This document shows, piece after piece, positions 11,276 through 19,790 of a DNA stretch of 44,127 nt. Below the pieces are notes generated by a model. It was not told the origin of the DNA, did not search any database, and worked only from the letters and a program-made list of their open reading frames with translations. Positions within the stretch are counted from its first letter, which is position 1; each line of letters starts with the position of its first letter. The stretch is from Caulobacteraceae bacterium (GTDB taxonomy: Bacteria; Pseudomonadota; Alphaproteobacteria; Caulobacterales; Caulobacteraceae): positions 1 to 44,127 of the forward strand of contig CANJMO010000015.1 in assembly GCA_947475845.1 (NCBI GenBank), in the 5' to 3' direction. The translations under genes and the position numbers were made by a program.

Positions 11276-11426
11276 CTATGCAAAGACCTTGAACACCCTC
11301 GGTGGTTCCTGCCGCCGTCGCACAGGTTTTTGCACGCGACGGTTGTAGCGTCGATCATCCGGCCTTAAAGGCTCGCATTGCGGCTGTTTTCTTGCGAAGC
11401 TGTCGCAAATAAAGTCCGCTGCGTGG

Positions 11427-11451
11427 GGAACACATCGTCCTGCCGCAGGTT
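11427..11451 (+). promoter_or_regulatory. Candidate EcfG/SigT-type general stress promoter
   Basis: GGAAC (11427-11431), a 16-base spacer and GGTT (11448-11451) match the alphaproteobacterial general-stress consensus GGAAC-N16/17-CGTT at all but one base. It stands about 90 bases before the response regulator start, on the same strand. Confidence 0.5.
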
Positions 11452-11458
11452 CGGTAGT

Positions 11459-11477
11459 TAAGTCGGGAACCGACTTA
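11459..11477 (+). promoter_or_regulatory. Perfect 8-3-8 inverted repeat in the leader of the response regulator gene
   Basis: TAAGTCGG-GAA-CCGACTTA lies just downstream of the candidate -10 element, about where transcription would begin. It could be an operator or a 5'-end RNA hairpin. Confidence 0.5.
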
Positions 11478-11538
11478 GGGGATCACGAATGGCGCTAAAG
11501 ACGACTATCGCCGCGTACCGCGTCCTCGTGCGTCCGTC

Positions 11539-11904
11539 ATGACCCGCGCGCCCGGCGAACCTGCTCGCATCCTGCTGGTCGAAGACGAAGCCCTGATCGC
11601 CTTGATGCTGGAGGACATGCTGGAAGGCATGGACTGCGCCGTTACAGCCCTCGCCCCGCGCGTGCCGCTGGGCATTTCCCTGGCCGAGAGCGGCGAATTC
11701 GAACTGGCCCTGCTCGACGTTAATGTCGCGGGCGAGAACGTCGAGCCGGTCGCCGACATCCTGGCCGCGCGCGGCATCCCCTTCATCTTCGCCACCGGCT
11801 ACGGCGAGGCGGGCGTGCCGCTCAAGCATCGCGACCGTCCGGTGGTGGCCAAGCCGTTCCGCTCCGAGCCGCTGGAATCCGCGATCAAGAAGGCCTTGGG
11901 TTAG
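11539..11904 (+). CDS. Single-domain response regulator
   Basis: A 121-residue CheY-like receiver with no output domain. Active-site residues are in place: acidic E15/D16 (ILLVEDE), phosphoacceptor D60 (ALLDVNVAG), T86 (PFIFATGYG) and K105 (VVAKPF). The PFIFATGY segment resembles the FAT GUY-type single-domain regulators that modulate the alphaproteobacterial general stress response (memory of that family; exact motif limits should be checked). The upstream stress-type promoter agrees with this. No histidine kinase is adjacent. It converges with the efflux operon, separated by a long hairpin. The start is ATG 11539; no better in-frame start is seen. Confidence 0.88.
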   Translation: MTRAPGEPARILLVEDEALIALMLEDMLEGMDCAVTALAPRVPLGISLAESGEFELALLDVNVAGENVEPVADILAARGIPFIFATGYGEAGVPLKHRDRPVVAKPFRSEPLESAIKKALG

Positions 11905-11952
11905 CGAGCCTGTCAGGCGAAGTGTGAGCGGTTCGCCGCCCGGACAGGCTCG
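11905..11952. terminator. Bidirectional hairpin between convergent genes
   Basis: A 10-bp perfect outer stem CGAGCCTGTC/GACAGGCTCG encloses an inner stem GGCGAA/TTCGCC. It fills the gap between the response regulator and the end of emrB. There is no strong T-run, so termination efficiency is uncertain. Confidence 0.6.
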
Positions 11953-11961
11953 ACTTGAAAA

Positions 11962-13509
11962 TCAGTGCGCATTGGCTGCCCCGGCGACGGGACCGGCCGG
12001 CTTGGGCGAGAACCAGATCGCCGCCACCGACACCGCCATCAGCACGCCGATGATCATGAAGATGTGGTTGGTCGCCACCATCACCGCCTGGCTCTGCACG
12101 ATCGACTCGATCGAGCCCAGCGCCTGAGCGTGGCTCATGCCGCCTTGGACCATCTTGTCGATCACCCCTTCGGCCCCGTTCAGGCGGCCGGCGAAGGCGG
12201 TGCGCGCCACGTCCGTGGAGTTGGCCCAGGCGGTGGTCGTCAGCGAGGTGGCGAACGCCCCGGCGGTGGTCCGCACGAAGTTGAGCAGGCCGGCGCCCGA
12301 GGCCAGCTCGCGCGGCTCCAGCGCCGCCATGGCCAGGGTCATCAGCGGGATGAAGAAGAACGGCATGGCCAGGCCCTGGGCCAGCTGCGGGATGATTAGC
12401 TGGTGGAACGCCAGGCCCTGCACGAAGGTCGAGCGCCACAGCATCACCCCGGCCATCCACAGGATGCCGAAGGTCACCAGCTTGCGCGGATCGACCTTGG
12501 TCACCAGCCCCGCGACAATGGGCGCGGCGATCACCGCCAGAGCGCCGTTGAACCCGGTGACGTACCCGGCCCAGGTGGCCGTGTAGCCCTGGTTCGTCTG
12601 CAGCCACAGCGGGATCAGCACGATCGATGAGAACATGCCGGCGAACGCCAGGGTCATAGCGAAACAGGCCGTGGTGAAGCCCCGGTGTCGGAACACCCGC
12701 AGATCGACGATCGGATGCTCCTCGGTCAGCTCCCAGATCAGGAAGGCGATGAAGCCGACGATGGCCGTCACCAGCAGGCCGACGATCACCGGCGAGTTGA
12801 ACCAGTCCAGCTCCTCGCCCTTGTCGAGCATGATCTGCAGGCAGCCGACCCAGGTAATCAGCAGACCGAGGCCGATGAAGTCCACCGGCAGGCGCTGGGT
12901 GACGTCCTTGCGCGGCAGGGTGCGCAGGGCGATGAACACCAAAAGCGCGGCCACCGGCACGTTGATGAAGAACACCCACGACCAGCCGAGCGCGTCGGAG
13001 ATCGAGCCGCCCAGCACCGGCCCCATGATCGGAGCGATCAGGGTAGTCATGGCCCACAGGCCCATGGTCTGGGCCCTGAATTTCGGCGGCACGATCCGCT
13101 GCAGCAGGGTCTGCGACAGCGGCATCATCGGCCCGCCCGACAGGCCCTGCATGATGCGGAACACCACCAGCCCGCCCAGCGACGGCGCGATACCGCACAG
13201 GAACGAGCACAGGCCGAACATGCCGATGGCGACGATGAACACCCTTGCCGCGCCGAACCGGCTGGCCAGCCAGCCGGTCAGGGGCACGGTGATGGCCTCG
13301 GCCACCGCATAGGAGGTGATCACCCAGGTGCCTTCCTGGGGCGACACGGCCAGGCCGCCGGCGATGTTGGGCACCGAGACGTTGGCGATGGTCATGTCCA
13401 GCACGACCATGAAGTTGGCGAAGGCCAGGGTGGCCACCGCCAGGATCATTGGCAGTCCGGTCAACTCGATATTGCTGTCCGCGGGCGCGGACGATGCGGG
13501 GCGGGCCAT
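11962..13509 (-). CDS. emrB: DHA2-family drug:H+ antiporter, EmrB/QacA type
   Basis: A 515-residue, 14-helix MFS exporter of the inner membrane, the pump of a tripartite efflux system. Signatures include FMVVLDMTIANVSVPNIAG in helix 1 (motif D1), the helix 2-3 loop LASRFGAARVF, and FRIMQGLSGGPMMPLSQTLL in helices 4-5. It is the last gene of the operon outer membrane factor-emrA-emrB, 31 bases after emrA. Expected substrates are hydrophobic or weak-acid toxic compounds; specificity cannot be read from sequence. Control is presumably by the divergent TetR gene. Confidence 0.93.
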   Translation of the reverse strand: MARPASSAPADSNIELTGLPMILAVATLAFANFMVVLDMTIANVSVPNIAGGLAVSPQEGTWVITSYAVAEAITVPLTGWLASRFGAARVFIVAIGMFGLCSFLCGIAPSLGGLVVFRIMQGLSGGPMMPLSQTLLQRIVPPKFRAQTMGLWAMTTLIAPIMGPVLGGSISDALGWSWVFFINVPVAALLVFIALRTLPRKDVTQRLPVDFIGLGLLITWVGCLQIMLDKGEELDWFNSPVIVGLLVTAIVGFIAFLIWELTEEHPIVDLRVFRHRGFTTACFAMTLAFAGMFSSIVLIPLWLQTNQGYTATWAGYVTGFNGALAVIAAPIVAGLVTKVDPRKLVTFGILWMAGVMLWRSTFVQGLAFHQLIIPQLAQGLAMPFFFIPLMTLAMAALEPRELASGAGLLNFVRTTAGAFATSLTTTAWANSTDVARTAFAGRLNGAEGVIDKMVQGGMSHAQALGSIESIVQSQAVMVATNHIFMIIGVLMAVSVAAIWFSPKPAGPVAGAANAH

Positions 13510-13540
13510 GACGGCCTCCTGAACGCTTAGGTGATCGGAA

Positions 13541-14740
13541 CTAGCGCGCGAACGCCTTGCTGGCTTTGGAGGTGTCGATCTTGGCCTTCATCGACAGGCC
13601 CACGCGCAGCGGATGCTCGTTCAGCTCCTTCTGATCCAGCACGACCCGCACGGGCAGACGCTGCACCACCTTGATCCAGTTGCCCGTGGCGTTCTGGGCC
13701 GGGATCAGGGCGAAGGCCGAGCCGGTGCCGCCGGACAGGCCGACCACCGTGCCGTGGTACTTCACGCCGCCGCCATAGAGGTCGGACTGCATGGTCACCG
13801 GCTGGCCGACACCGACCTTCTTCAGCTGGCCTTCCTTGAAGTTGGCGTCGACATAGACCTGCCCCGTGGGAACGATGGTCATCAGCGGGGTGCCCATCTG
13901 CACCCGCTGGCCGACCTGCACCTGACGCCGGGTCACCACGCCGTCCACCGGAGCGCGCAGGGTGGTGCGTTCCAGGTCGAGCTTGGCGGTGTTCAGCGCG
14001 GCGCGGGCCGAGGCCACCGCCGGGTTGGTCTCGGGCGAACCGGCGATCATCACCGCCTGGGCCGCCAGGGTGCCTTGGGCGGCCTTTTGCGTGGCGACGG
14101 CCTGGGCGCTGGAGGCCTCGGCGCCGGCCAGCATCGAGCGGGCGTTGGCGTAGGCGGTGGTGGTGGCGCTCAGCTCTTCGCCGGACACGGCGCCGGAAGC
14201 CGCCAGGGCCTGGCGGCGGTCCAGATCGAGCTTGGCCTTGGCCACGTCGGCGCGGGCCGCGTCGACCTGGGCCTTGGCCCGGTTGATGTCGGCGCCGCGG
14301 GCGTTGACCTGGGCGCCGAGGGCGTCCTGGGTGGCCAGATCGCCGCGGATGGTGCGCAGGGCGCGCTGGTATTCGGCGTCGGCGCGGGCGACCGCCAGGC
14401 TGGCGTCGGCCGGGTCGATCTCGACCAGCACGTCGCCGGCCTTGACTGCCTGGGTGTCGGCCACATGCACGGCCTTGACCGCGCCGGACACCAGTGGCGT
14501 CACCGAGGCCAGATCGGCTCCGACATAGGCGTCCTCGGTGGAGACGAAGTGTGAGGCCACCAGGAACCAGTACAGGCTGTACAGGATCGCGGCGCCCACT
14601 ACGCCCAGTCCGAGCATGCCGAACAGGCGCTTGCGCGCCTCGGCCTTGGCCGGGTCCGGCGGGGTCGGGGCGGGCGCTTGCGGCGCGCCCTTGGGCTTGT
14701 CAGCGGCGGCTGTCGGCGCCCCGGCGTGATCATCAGCCAT
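13541..14740 (-). CDS. emrA: HlyD-family membrane fusion protein, EmrA type
   Basis: A 399-residue periplasmic adaptor joining EmrB to the outer membrane channel. A proline/alanine-rich cytoplasmic N-terminus is followed by one membrane helix near residues 40-60 (LFGMLGLGVVGAAILYSLYW). Then come the lipoyl half-motif (VLVEIDPADASLAVARADAE), an alanine-rich alpha-helical hairpin of coiled-coil type (about residues 115-240), the second lipoyl half (TTLRAPVDGVVTRRQVQVGQ) and the beta-barrel region. Its start overlaps the end of the outer membrane factor gene by eight bases, implying coupled translation. Confidence 0.94.
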   Translation of the reverse strand: MADDHAGAPTAAADKPKGAPQAPAPTPPDPAKAEARKRLFGMLGLGVVGAAILYSLYWFLVASHFVSTEDAYVGADLASVTPLVSGAVKAVHVADTQAVKAGDVLVEIDPADASLAVARADAEYQRALRTIRGDLATQDALGAQVNARGADINRAKAQVDAARADVAKAKLDLDRRQALAASGAVSGEELSATTTAYANARSMLAGAEASSAQAVATQKAAQGTLAAQAVMIAGSPETNPAVASARAALNTAKLDLERTTLRAPVDGVVTRRQVQVGQRVQMGTPLMTIVPTGQVYVDANFKEGQLKKVGVGQPVTMQSDLYGGGVKYHGTVVGLSGGTGSAFALIPAQNATGNWIKVVQRLPVRVVLDQKELNEHPLRVGLSMKAKIDTSKASKAFAR

Positions 14741-16229
14741 GGGAAGGTCCCTTTACGTTCGAAGCGTTTGAAGCGGTTTTGTCATCGGTGAATCCGCCGC
14801 CCAGCGCGCGCACCAGGGCGACGTTGGCGACGAGGGTCTGCACCTGCAGGTCGGCCAGCGCTTGGCGCTGACGCAGCAGGGTGGTTTCGGCGGTCAGCAC
14901 CAGCAGGTAGGGCGACAGCCCGCCCTTGTAGCGCATGTTGGCCAGTTCATAGGCCTTCTCGCTGTCGGCCGAGGCCTGGCGGGCGAAGCCCAGCTGGATG
15001 GCGATGGCCTTCTGGGCGGACACGGCGTCGGCGACATCCTTCAAGCCCTGGACCACAGCCTTGTCATAGTTGGCCACGGCCTCTTCGTACTCGCCCGCGG
15101 CGCCGCGATAGGCGCCCTTGAGCCGCCCGCCCTGGAAGATCGGCAGGCTGATCGCCGGCCCGACCTGGGCCAGGATGATGTTGTGCGTGAGGATGTCCTG
15201 CGGCGTCAGCGACAGGTCCAGCAGTGAGCCGGTGATGCTGACGTTGGGATAGAAATCGGCGCGCGCCACCTTGATCCGGGCGGCGGCGGCCTCGACCCGC
15301 AGGCGCGCGGCGGCCACGTCCGGGCGGCGCCCGATCAGGTCGGCGGCGACGTTGGACGGCAGGCCGAACGGCAGGCTGACGTTCTTGGGATCGACCACGA
15401 TGTCCAGGCCCCGGTCGGGACCCTTGCCCACCAGCGCCGCCAGCTGATGGCGTGACTGCTCGATGCGTTCGTCCAGCGCGGCGACGTCGCCCTCGCTGAT
15501 GTTGCGCTCGGCGCTCGACTGGGCCAGCTGGCCCTGGTTCTCCAGGCCGTTCTTGAGGCGGTCGGAGACCAGCTGCAGGCTGTCGCCGCGCACGCGCACG
15601 GCCTGAACGGCGGCCGCGCGGTCGGCGGTCAGGCGCAGCAGGTCGGCATAGGCCGAAGCCACCGCGGTCGAGATCTGCAAACGGGCGGCGGCCAGTTCGA
15701 ACTCCGCGGCGCGCGCCTGCGAGGAGGCGGCGGCGACGGCGGCGTGGTTCTTGCCGAAGAAATCGACCTGATAGTCGATATTGGCCCCAATCTGGGTCAT
15801 CGGCTGCCAGTCGTTGGGCAGGACGTCCTTCACCGAAGCGGGAATGCCCTCGACGTTGAGCCGCACCGCGGTCGCCTTGATATTGCCGTTGGTGGTCACC
15901 GACGGCAGCAGGGCCGCGCCGGCCTGCTCGCTGCGCGCCTGGGCCTGGCGCACCCGCGCCGCCGCCGCCTTCAGATCGGGCGAGCCCTTCAGGGCTTCCT
16001 CGATCAGGATCGTCAGCTGCGGGTCGTTGTAGGCCTGCCACCAGTCCTGGCCGGGCCAGGGCGACATGGTCGGGGCACCCAGCGAGCGCTCCACGGCATA
16101 GTCGGTCGCCGGCCTGATCTGCGCCATCGGCCCCAGGTCGGGCGCGCAGGCGGAGAGGGCAAGGACGGAAACCGATCCGGCGACAAGGGCCGTTGTGGCG
16201 GCCCGCCGTGACGGGCGGAAGAAGGACAT
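14733..16229 (-). CDS. Outer membrane efflux lipoprotein, NodT/OprM type
   Basis: The TolC-like outer membrane channel of the pump, 498 residues from ATG 16229. That start gives MSFFRPSRRAATTALVAGSV and lipobox LSAC, so the protein is lipid-anchored after cleavage. A longer frame reaches 16310 but would run through the operator. Family markers: WWQAYNDPQL, AAARVRQAQARSEQAGAALLP, GRRPDVAAARLRVEAAAARI and ADFYPNVSITGSL, arranged as two outer membrane factor repeats. It is first in the operon with emrA and emrB. Its promoter overlaps the 19-bp palindrome at 16254-16272. Confidence 0.92.
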   Translation of the reverse strand: MSFFRPSRRAATTALVAGSVSVLALSACAPDLGPMAQIRPATDYAVERSLGAPTMSPWPGQDWWQAYNDPQLTILIEEALKGSPDLKAAAARVRQAQARSEQAGAALLPSVTTNGNIKATAVRLNVEGIPASVKDVLPNDWQPMTQIGANIDYQVDFFGKNHAAVAAASSQARAAEFELAAARLQISTAVASAYADLLRLTADRAAAVQAVRVRGDSLQLVSDRLKNGLENQGQLAQSSAERNISEGDVAALDERIEQSRHQLAALVGKGPDRGLDIVVDPKNVSLPFGLPSNVAADLIGRRPDVAAARLRVEAAAARIKVARADFYPNVSITGSLLDLSLTPQDILTHNIILAQVGPAISLPIFQGGRLKGAYRGAAGEYEEAVANYDKAVVQGLKDVADAVSAQKAIAIQLGFARQASADSEKAYELANMRYKGGLSPYLLVLTAETTLLRQRQALADLQVQTLVANVALVRALGGGFTDDKTASNASNVKGPSHG

Positions 16230-16253
16230 GACATGGCCTGAATAATTTGGTAT

Positions 16254-16272
16254 TGACCGTACTGTACGGTCA
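16254..16272. promoter_or_regulatory. Perfect palindromic TetR operator
   Basis: TGACCGTAC-T-GTACGGTCA is a perfect 9-1-9 palindrome in the divergent region between the efflux operon and the tetR gene. A TTGACC -35-like box overlaps its left edge on the plus strand, with TATGCG 16 bases on, so binding would block tetR transcription; it begins 25 bases before the outer membrane factor start, so it should block that promoter too. Confidence 0.85.
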
Positions 16273-16342
16273 GGTATGCGTTCATTGCGCTGCAGCAAGC
16301 ACGATGTCAAGCGCGAAGGCCCAGCCCCATATCGGTCCCTTG

Positions 16343-16954
16343 ATGAATGTAGTCATTGCCAAGCCCCAGCGAGACGAGAAGCGCGAAGCGATCCTCGGGA
16401 TCGCCCGTCAAGTCTTCCTGGAGGAGGGTTATGCGGCCGCTTCTATGTCGACCATCGCGGCCCGCGTAGGCGGGTCCAAGGGAACACTGTACAATTATTT
16501 CCGCTCCAAGGCCGAGCTGTTCGTGGCGGTGATTCAGCACCAGTGCGAACTCAATCAGGCCGAGCTGTTCGACACCCATCACCCCGACATGCACACCTAT
16601 CTGCGCGAGCTGGCTAAGCGCTTCACGCGCCTGATGCTGTCGGACGAAGTGCTGGGGATGCACCGCATCGTGGTCGCCGAGGCGGTCCGCTTCCCCGAGA
16701 TCGGCGCTGCCCTCTACGAAGCCGGCCCCAAGAAGGGCAAGCAGCGGATGATCGCCTATTTCGACCAGGCCATTGCCGAAGGCCGCCTGAAACCCTGCGA
16801 CACCGGCCGCGCCGCGGAACAGGCCATGGAACTGTGCTTGGCGGGCCTGTATCGCCGCGCCCTGTGGAACGTCGGCGCCAAACCGACCGACGCCGAGATC
16901 GACGCCAATGTCGAAGCGGGCCTCGATACCTGGATGGCGGCCTACGCGCTTTAA
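16343..16954 (+). CDS. TetR/AcrR-family repressor of the efflux operon
   Basis: A 203-residue regulator. The N-terminal DNA-binding domain is clear: REAILGIARQVFLEEGYAA, helix-turn-helix in MSTIAARVGGSKGTLYNYF, then RSKAELFVAV. The C-terminal ligand domain resembles the AcrR C-terminal type (LCLAGLYRRALWN). ATG 16343 is taken because residues from there match the family; ATG 16304 in the same frame would add 13 residues. It is transcribed away from the outer membrane factor gene with the palindrome between them, the usual arrangement of a self-regulating efflux repressor. The inducer is unknown. Its TAA overlaps that of selO in a shared TTAA. Confidence 0.92.
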   Translation: MNVVIAKPQRDEKREAILGIARQVFLEEGYAAASMSTIAARVGGSKGTLYNYFRSKAELFVAVIQHQCELNQAELFDTHHPDMHTYLRELAKRFTRLMLSDEVLGMHRIVVAEAVRFPEIGAALYEAGPKKGKQRMIAYFDQAIAEGRLKPCDTGRAAEQAMELCLAGLYRRALWNVGAKPTDAEIDANVEAGLDTWMAAYAL

Positions 16955-18360
16955 GCCACCGCTTCCCGCGCCGCCCCGATGCTGGCGACCTTGGCCTCGA
17001 ACGCGCTCCAGTCGTCAGTCTCCGCGATCTTCGCCCAGATCGCCTCGATCTCGTCGTAGAGCAGCTCTTCCGGCTCGACCCGCCCGAAATAGGCGCGCTC
17101 CAGCCGCTCGGGCCGTTCCGGCTCATAGGCCGCCAGCTTGCCCCGCAACGCCTTGAACGCCGAGCCCTCGTAGAGCGCCGCGCGCGGACCGGCCATCGCC
17201 CTGGCCTCAGACGCCGACCCGCCGAACCAGTCGAAGAAGAACGGCTCCCAGCGGAGTTCGCGCCCCGCCTCGCCGATGGCGCGGAACGCCGCGTTGGCCA
17301 GGGCCGCGTCGGCCTCCGGCGAGCTGCCCTTCAGTCCCAGCCGCTCCACCATCGCCGCCGCCAGGGCGTCGCGATAGGCGTCCGCGAAGCCATTCAGGGC
17401 GTCGACCAGCGGATCGCTATCCTCGATCGTCGAAAGCGCCCCGGCCAGCTGCTGCAGGTTCCAGAACACCGACTCCGGTTGTCGGCCAAAGGCGTACAGG
17501 CCCTGCTCATCGAAATAGGCGGCCGTGAACCGGGGGTCGTTGTACGGTAGGAAGCGATAGGGCCCGTAATCGAAGCTCTCGCCGGTCAGGTTCAGGTTGT
17601 CGGTGTTCAGCACCCCGTGCACGAACCCCGCGGCCATCCACCGCGCCGCCAACCGCGCCGAGCGTCCCACCACCGCGCGCAGCAGCCCCGCCGGGCCCTC
17701 GTCGGCGACCTCGGGGTAGTAGTTTTCCAGCACATGCTCCGCCAGCTGCTTCACCAGGTCCGGCCGTTCGACATAGGCGTGGCGCTGGAAGCTGCCGAAA
17801 CGGATGTGGCTGTGCGACAGCCGGGTCAGCACCGCGCCCCGCGTCGGGCTCGGCTCGTCGTTGCGCCAGAGCTCTTCGCCTGTCTCCACCAGCGAGAACG
17901 CCCGCGAGGTCGGCACGCCCAGCGCCTCCAGCATCTCCGCCGCCAGCACCTCGCGCACCCCGCCCTTCAACGTCAGGCGACCGTCGGCGGTGCGCGACCA
18001 CGGCGTCTGGCCCGACCCCTTGGTGCCAAGGTCGAGCAGCCGGTCCGTTCTCGTCTCGCGCAACTGAGCGAACAGGAAGCCGCGCCCGTCGCCGAGGTTG
18101 GGGTTGTAGTGGCGGAACTGGTGGCCGTGGTAGCGCATGGCCAGCGGCTCGGCTTGATTTCCCGGCAGGGGCGCAAAACTCGCGAACGCCGAGCGCCACT
18201 CCGCGTCGTCCAGCCTGTCCAGTCCCACCGTCGCCGCCGCCCGGTCGTTGCGGAAGCGGATGATCTGCTGCGGAAACGCGGCCGGCGCCACCGGATCGGC
18301 GAACTCGGGGCCGAGGGCGCTATAGCGTGGGCCGGGTCGATAAAGCGGGGAGACGGGCAT
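16951..18360 (-). CDS. selO: Protein adenylyltransferase SelO (YdiU family)
   Basis: A 469-residue pseudokinase-fold enzyme that transfers AMP from ATP to Ser, Thr or Tyr of target proteins, linked to redox homeostasis. Family segments in order: MRYHGHQFRHYNPNLGDGRG (residues about 75-94), LDLGTKGSGQTPWSRTADGR, LKGGVREVLAAEMLEALGV, LSHSHIRFGSFQRHA, FVHGVLNTDNLNLTGESFDY (metal and nucleotide residues), and LPYNDPRF. The protein ends without a C-terminal selenocysteine or cysteine motif, as in short bacterial members. It is somewhat shorter than E. coli YdiU (478), consistent with a complete gene. Confidence 0.93.
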   Translation of the reverse strand: MPVSPLYRPGPRYSALGPEFADPVAPAAFPQQIIRFRNDRAAATVGLDRLDDAEWRSAFASFAPLPGNQAEPLAMRYHGHQFRHYNPNLGDGRGFLFAQLRETRTDRLLDLGTKGSGQTPWSRTADGRLTLKGGVREVLAAEMLEALGVPTSRAFSLVETGEELWRNDEPSPTRGAVLTRLSHSHIRFGSFQRHAYVERPDLVKQLAEHVLENYYPEVADEGPAGLLRAVVGRSARLAARWMAAGFVHGVLNTDNLNLTGESFDYGPYRFLPYNDPRFTAAYFDEQGLYAFGRQPESVFWNLQQLAGALSTIEDSDPLVDALNGFADAYRDALAAAMVERLGLKGSSPEADAALANAAFRAIGEAGRELRWEPFFFDWFGGSASEARAMAGPRAALYEGSAFKALRGKLAAYEPERPERLERAYFGRVEPEELLYDEIEAIWAKIAETDDWSAFEAKVASIGAAREAVA

Positions 18361-18439
18361 CGGCCCTACCTAGACCATTTTCCAATCCGACGGACAGGTC
18401 CATGCTATCGCCCAGACTGTATTCCTAGGAAAGTTCGCC

Positions 18440-19639
18440 TTGTCCCGTCGCCCGACGCTTGAGTTCCTGAAGACCGAAACCGCCTCGGGCTTGATCCTGG
18501 GCGCCGCGGCCCTGGCCGCGCTGATCCTGGCCAACTCGCCCTGGTCGACCGCCTACTTCGGCTTCATCCACGCCCCCGTCACCATCCAGGTCGGCGCCTT
18601 CCGCGAAGACGCTGAGGTGATCGATTGGATCAAGCACGGCCTGATGGCGGTGTTCTTCTTCGTCGTCGGCATGGAGATCAAGTTCGAGATCCTCAAGGGC
18701 GAACTGGCCAATCCCCGGCGTCTGGCCATGCCGGTGCTGGCGGCGGTCGGCGGCATGGCCATCCCGGCGGGCATCTACCTCGCCTTCAACCACGACAACG
18801 CCGCCGCCCACGGCGGTTGGGCGGTGCCCACCGCCACCGACATCGCCTTCGCTCTGGCGGCCCTGGCGGCGGTATCCAAGCGCCTGCCCGCCTCCCTGCG
18901 CATCTTCCTGCTGACCCTGGCCATCGCCGACGACCTCGGCGCGGTGGCTCTGATCGCCGTGCTGTTTTCCAGCGACGTTCACTGGCAGGCCCTGCTCGGC
19001 GCGGGCGCCTGCATCGCCGGCATGGCGGCGCTCGGCCGCTGGCGCTCGGCGCCGTTCCTGTTCTACGCGGCGGGTTTCCTGCTGGCCTGGGGCTTCACCC
19101 TGGAGTCCGGCGTCTCGACCTCGGTCACCGGCGTCCTGGCCGCCTTCACCGTGCCGATCGGCCCGCGCCGGCGCGGACAAGAAAGCGTGCTGCGCTATTT
19201 CATGGACAGCCTGCACCCCTATGTCGCCTTCGGCATCCTGCCGCTGTTCGCCTTCGCCGCCGCTGGTTTCTCGTTCAGCGGCCTGTCTGGCGGCCACCTG
19301 ATTTCGCCGATCACCCTGGGGGTGCTCCTGGGCCTGTTTGTCGGCAAGCAGATCGGCGTGTTCGGCGCGGTTCTGATCGCCGTCCTTCTCGGCTTCGGCC
19401 GCAAGCCGACCGGCGCCAGCTGGCTGGAGGTCTACGGCGTTTCGCTGCTGTGCGGCGTCGGGTTCACCATGAGCCTGTTCATCGCCGCCCTCGCCTTCCC
19501 CGACGCCGACATCGACCATCAGAACCAGGTGCGCCTCGGCGTTGTCCTGGCCTCCGTCCTGTCGGCGGGTGCCGGCATGCTGGTGCTGAGCTGGGCGGGC
19601 GGCATCCGCGCCGGCCGCGAGGCCGCCGGCCAGACCTAG
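18440..19639 (+). CDS. nhaA: Na+/H+ antiporter NhaA
   Basis: A 399-residue, 12-helix inner membrane antiporter that extrudes Na+ in exchange for protons. The signature VPTATDIAFALAALA carries the helix 4 unwound region, and TLAIADDLGAVALIAVL contains the two ion-binding aspartates of helix 5 (IADDLGA). Also visible: FFFVVGMEIKFE and GVGFTMSLFIAALAF. Translation starts at TTG 18440 with AGGAAAG seven bases upstream; no ATG is placed suitably. Its promoter must lie in the 79 bases between it and the divergent selO start. Confidence 0.95.
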   Translation: MSRRPTLEFLKTETASGLILGAAALAALILANSPWSTAYFGFIHAPVTIQVGAFREDAEVIDWIKHGLMAVFFFVVGMEIKFEILKGELANPRRLAMPVLAAVGGMAIPAGIYLAFNHDNAAAHGGWAVPTATDIAFALAALAAVSKRLPASLRIFLLTLAIADDLGAVALIAVLFSSDVHWQALLGAGACIAGMAALGRWRSAPFLFYAAGFLLAWGFTLESGVSTSVTGVLAAFTVPIGPRRRGQESVLRYFMDSLHPYVAFGILPLFAFAAAGFSFSGLSGGHLISPITLGVLLGLFVGKQIGVFGAVLIAVLLGFGRKPTGASWLEVYGVSLLCGVGFTMSLFIAALAFPDADIDHQNQVRLGVVLASVLSAGAGMLVLSWAGGIRAGREAAGQT

Positions 19640-19702
19640 AGTCGCCTTGCGTCCAGCTCCCTGCAGGGCTAGAGCGGCGTCAGCATTTTCAGGAGAACTC
19701 CC

Positions 19703-19783
19703 ATGGTCGCGATCGGTGTGATCGTTCTGTTCATCGCTGCTTTCGGCGCCCTCAACTATTTCGAGTTCGGCCGTCTCGACTAA
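19703..19783 (+). CDS. 26-residue single-helix membrane microprotein
   Basis: ATG 19703 opens a 26-codon frame with AGGAG seven bases upstream. The product has one hydrophobic helix (residues 2-17) followed by a polar tail, NYFEFGRLD. The gene stands between nhaA and the SDR gene, eight bases before the latter, so it may be the first gene of the folate unit. The strong ribosome binding site and the clean helix-plus-tail shape argue for a real gene. Function unknown. Confidence 0.6.
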   Translation: MVAIGVIVLFIAAFGALNYFEFGRLD

Positions 19784-19790
19784 ACAAACC

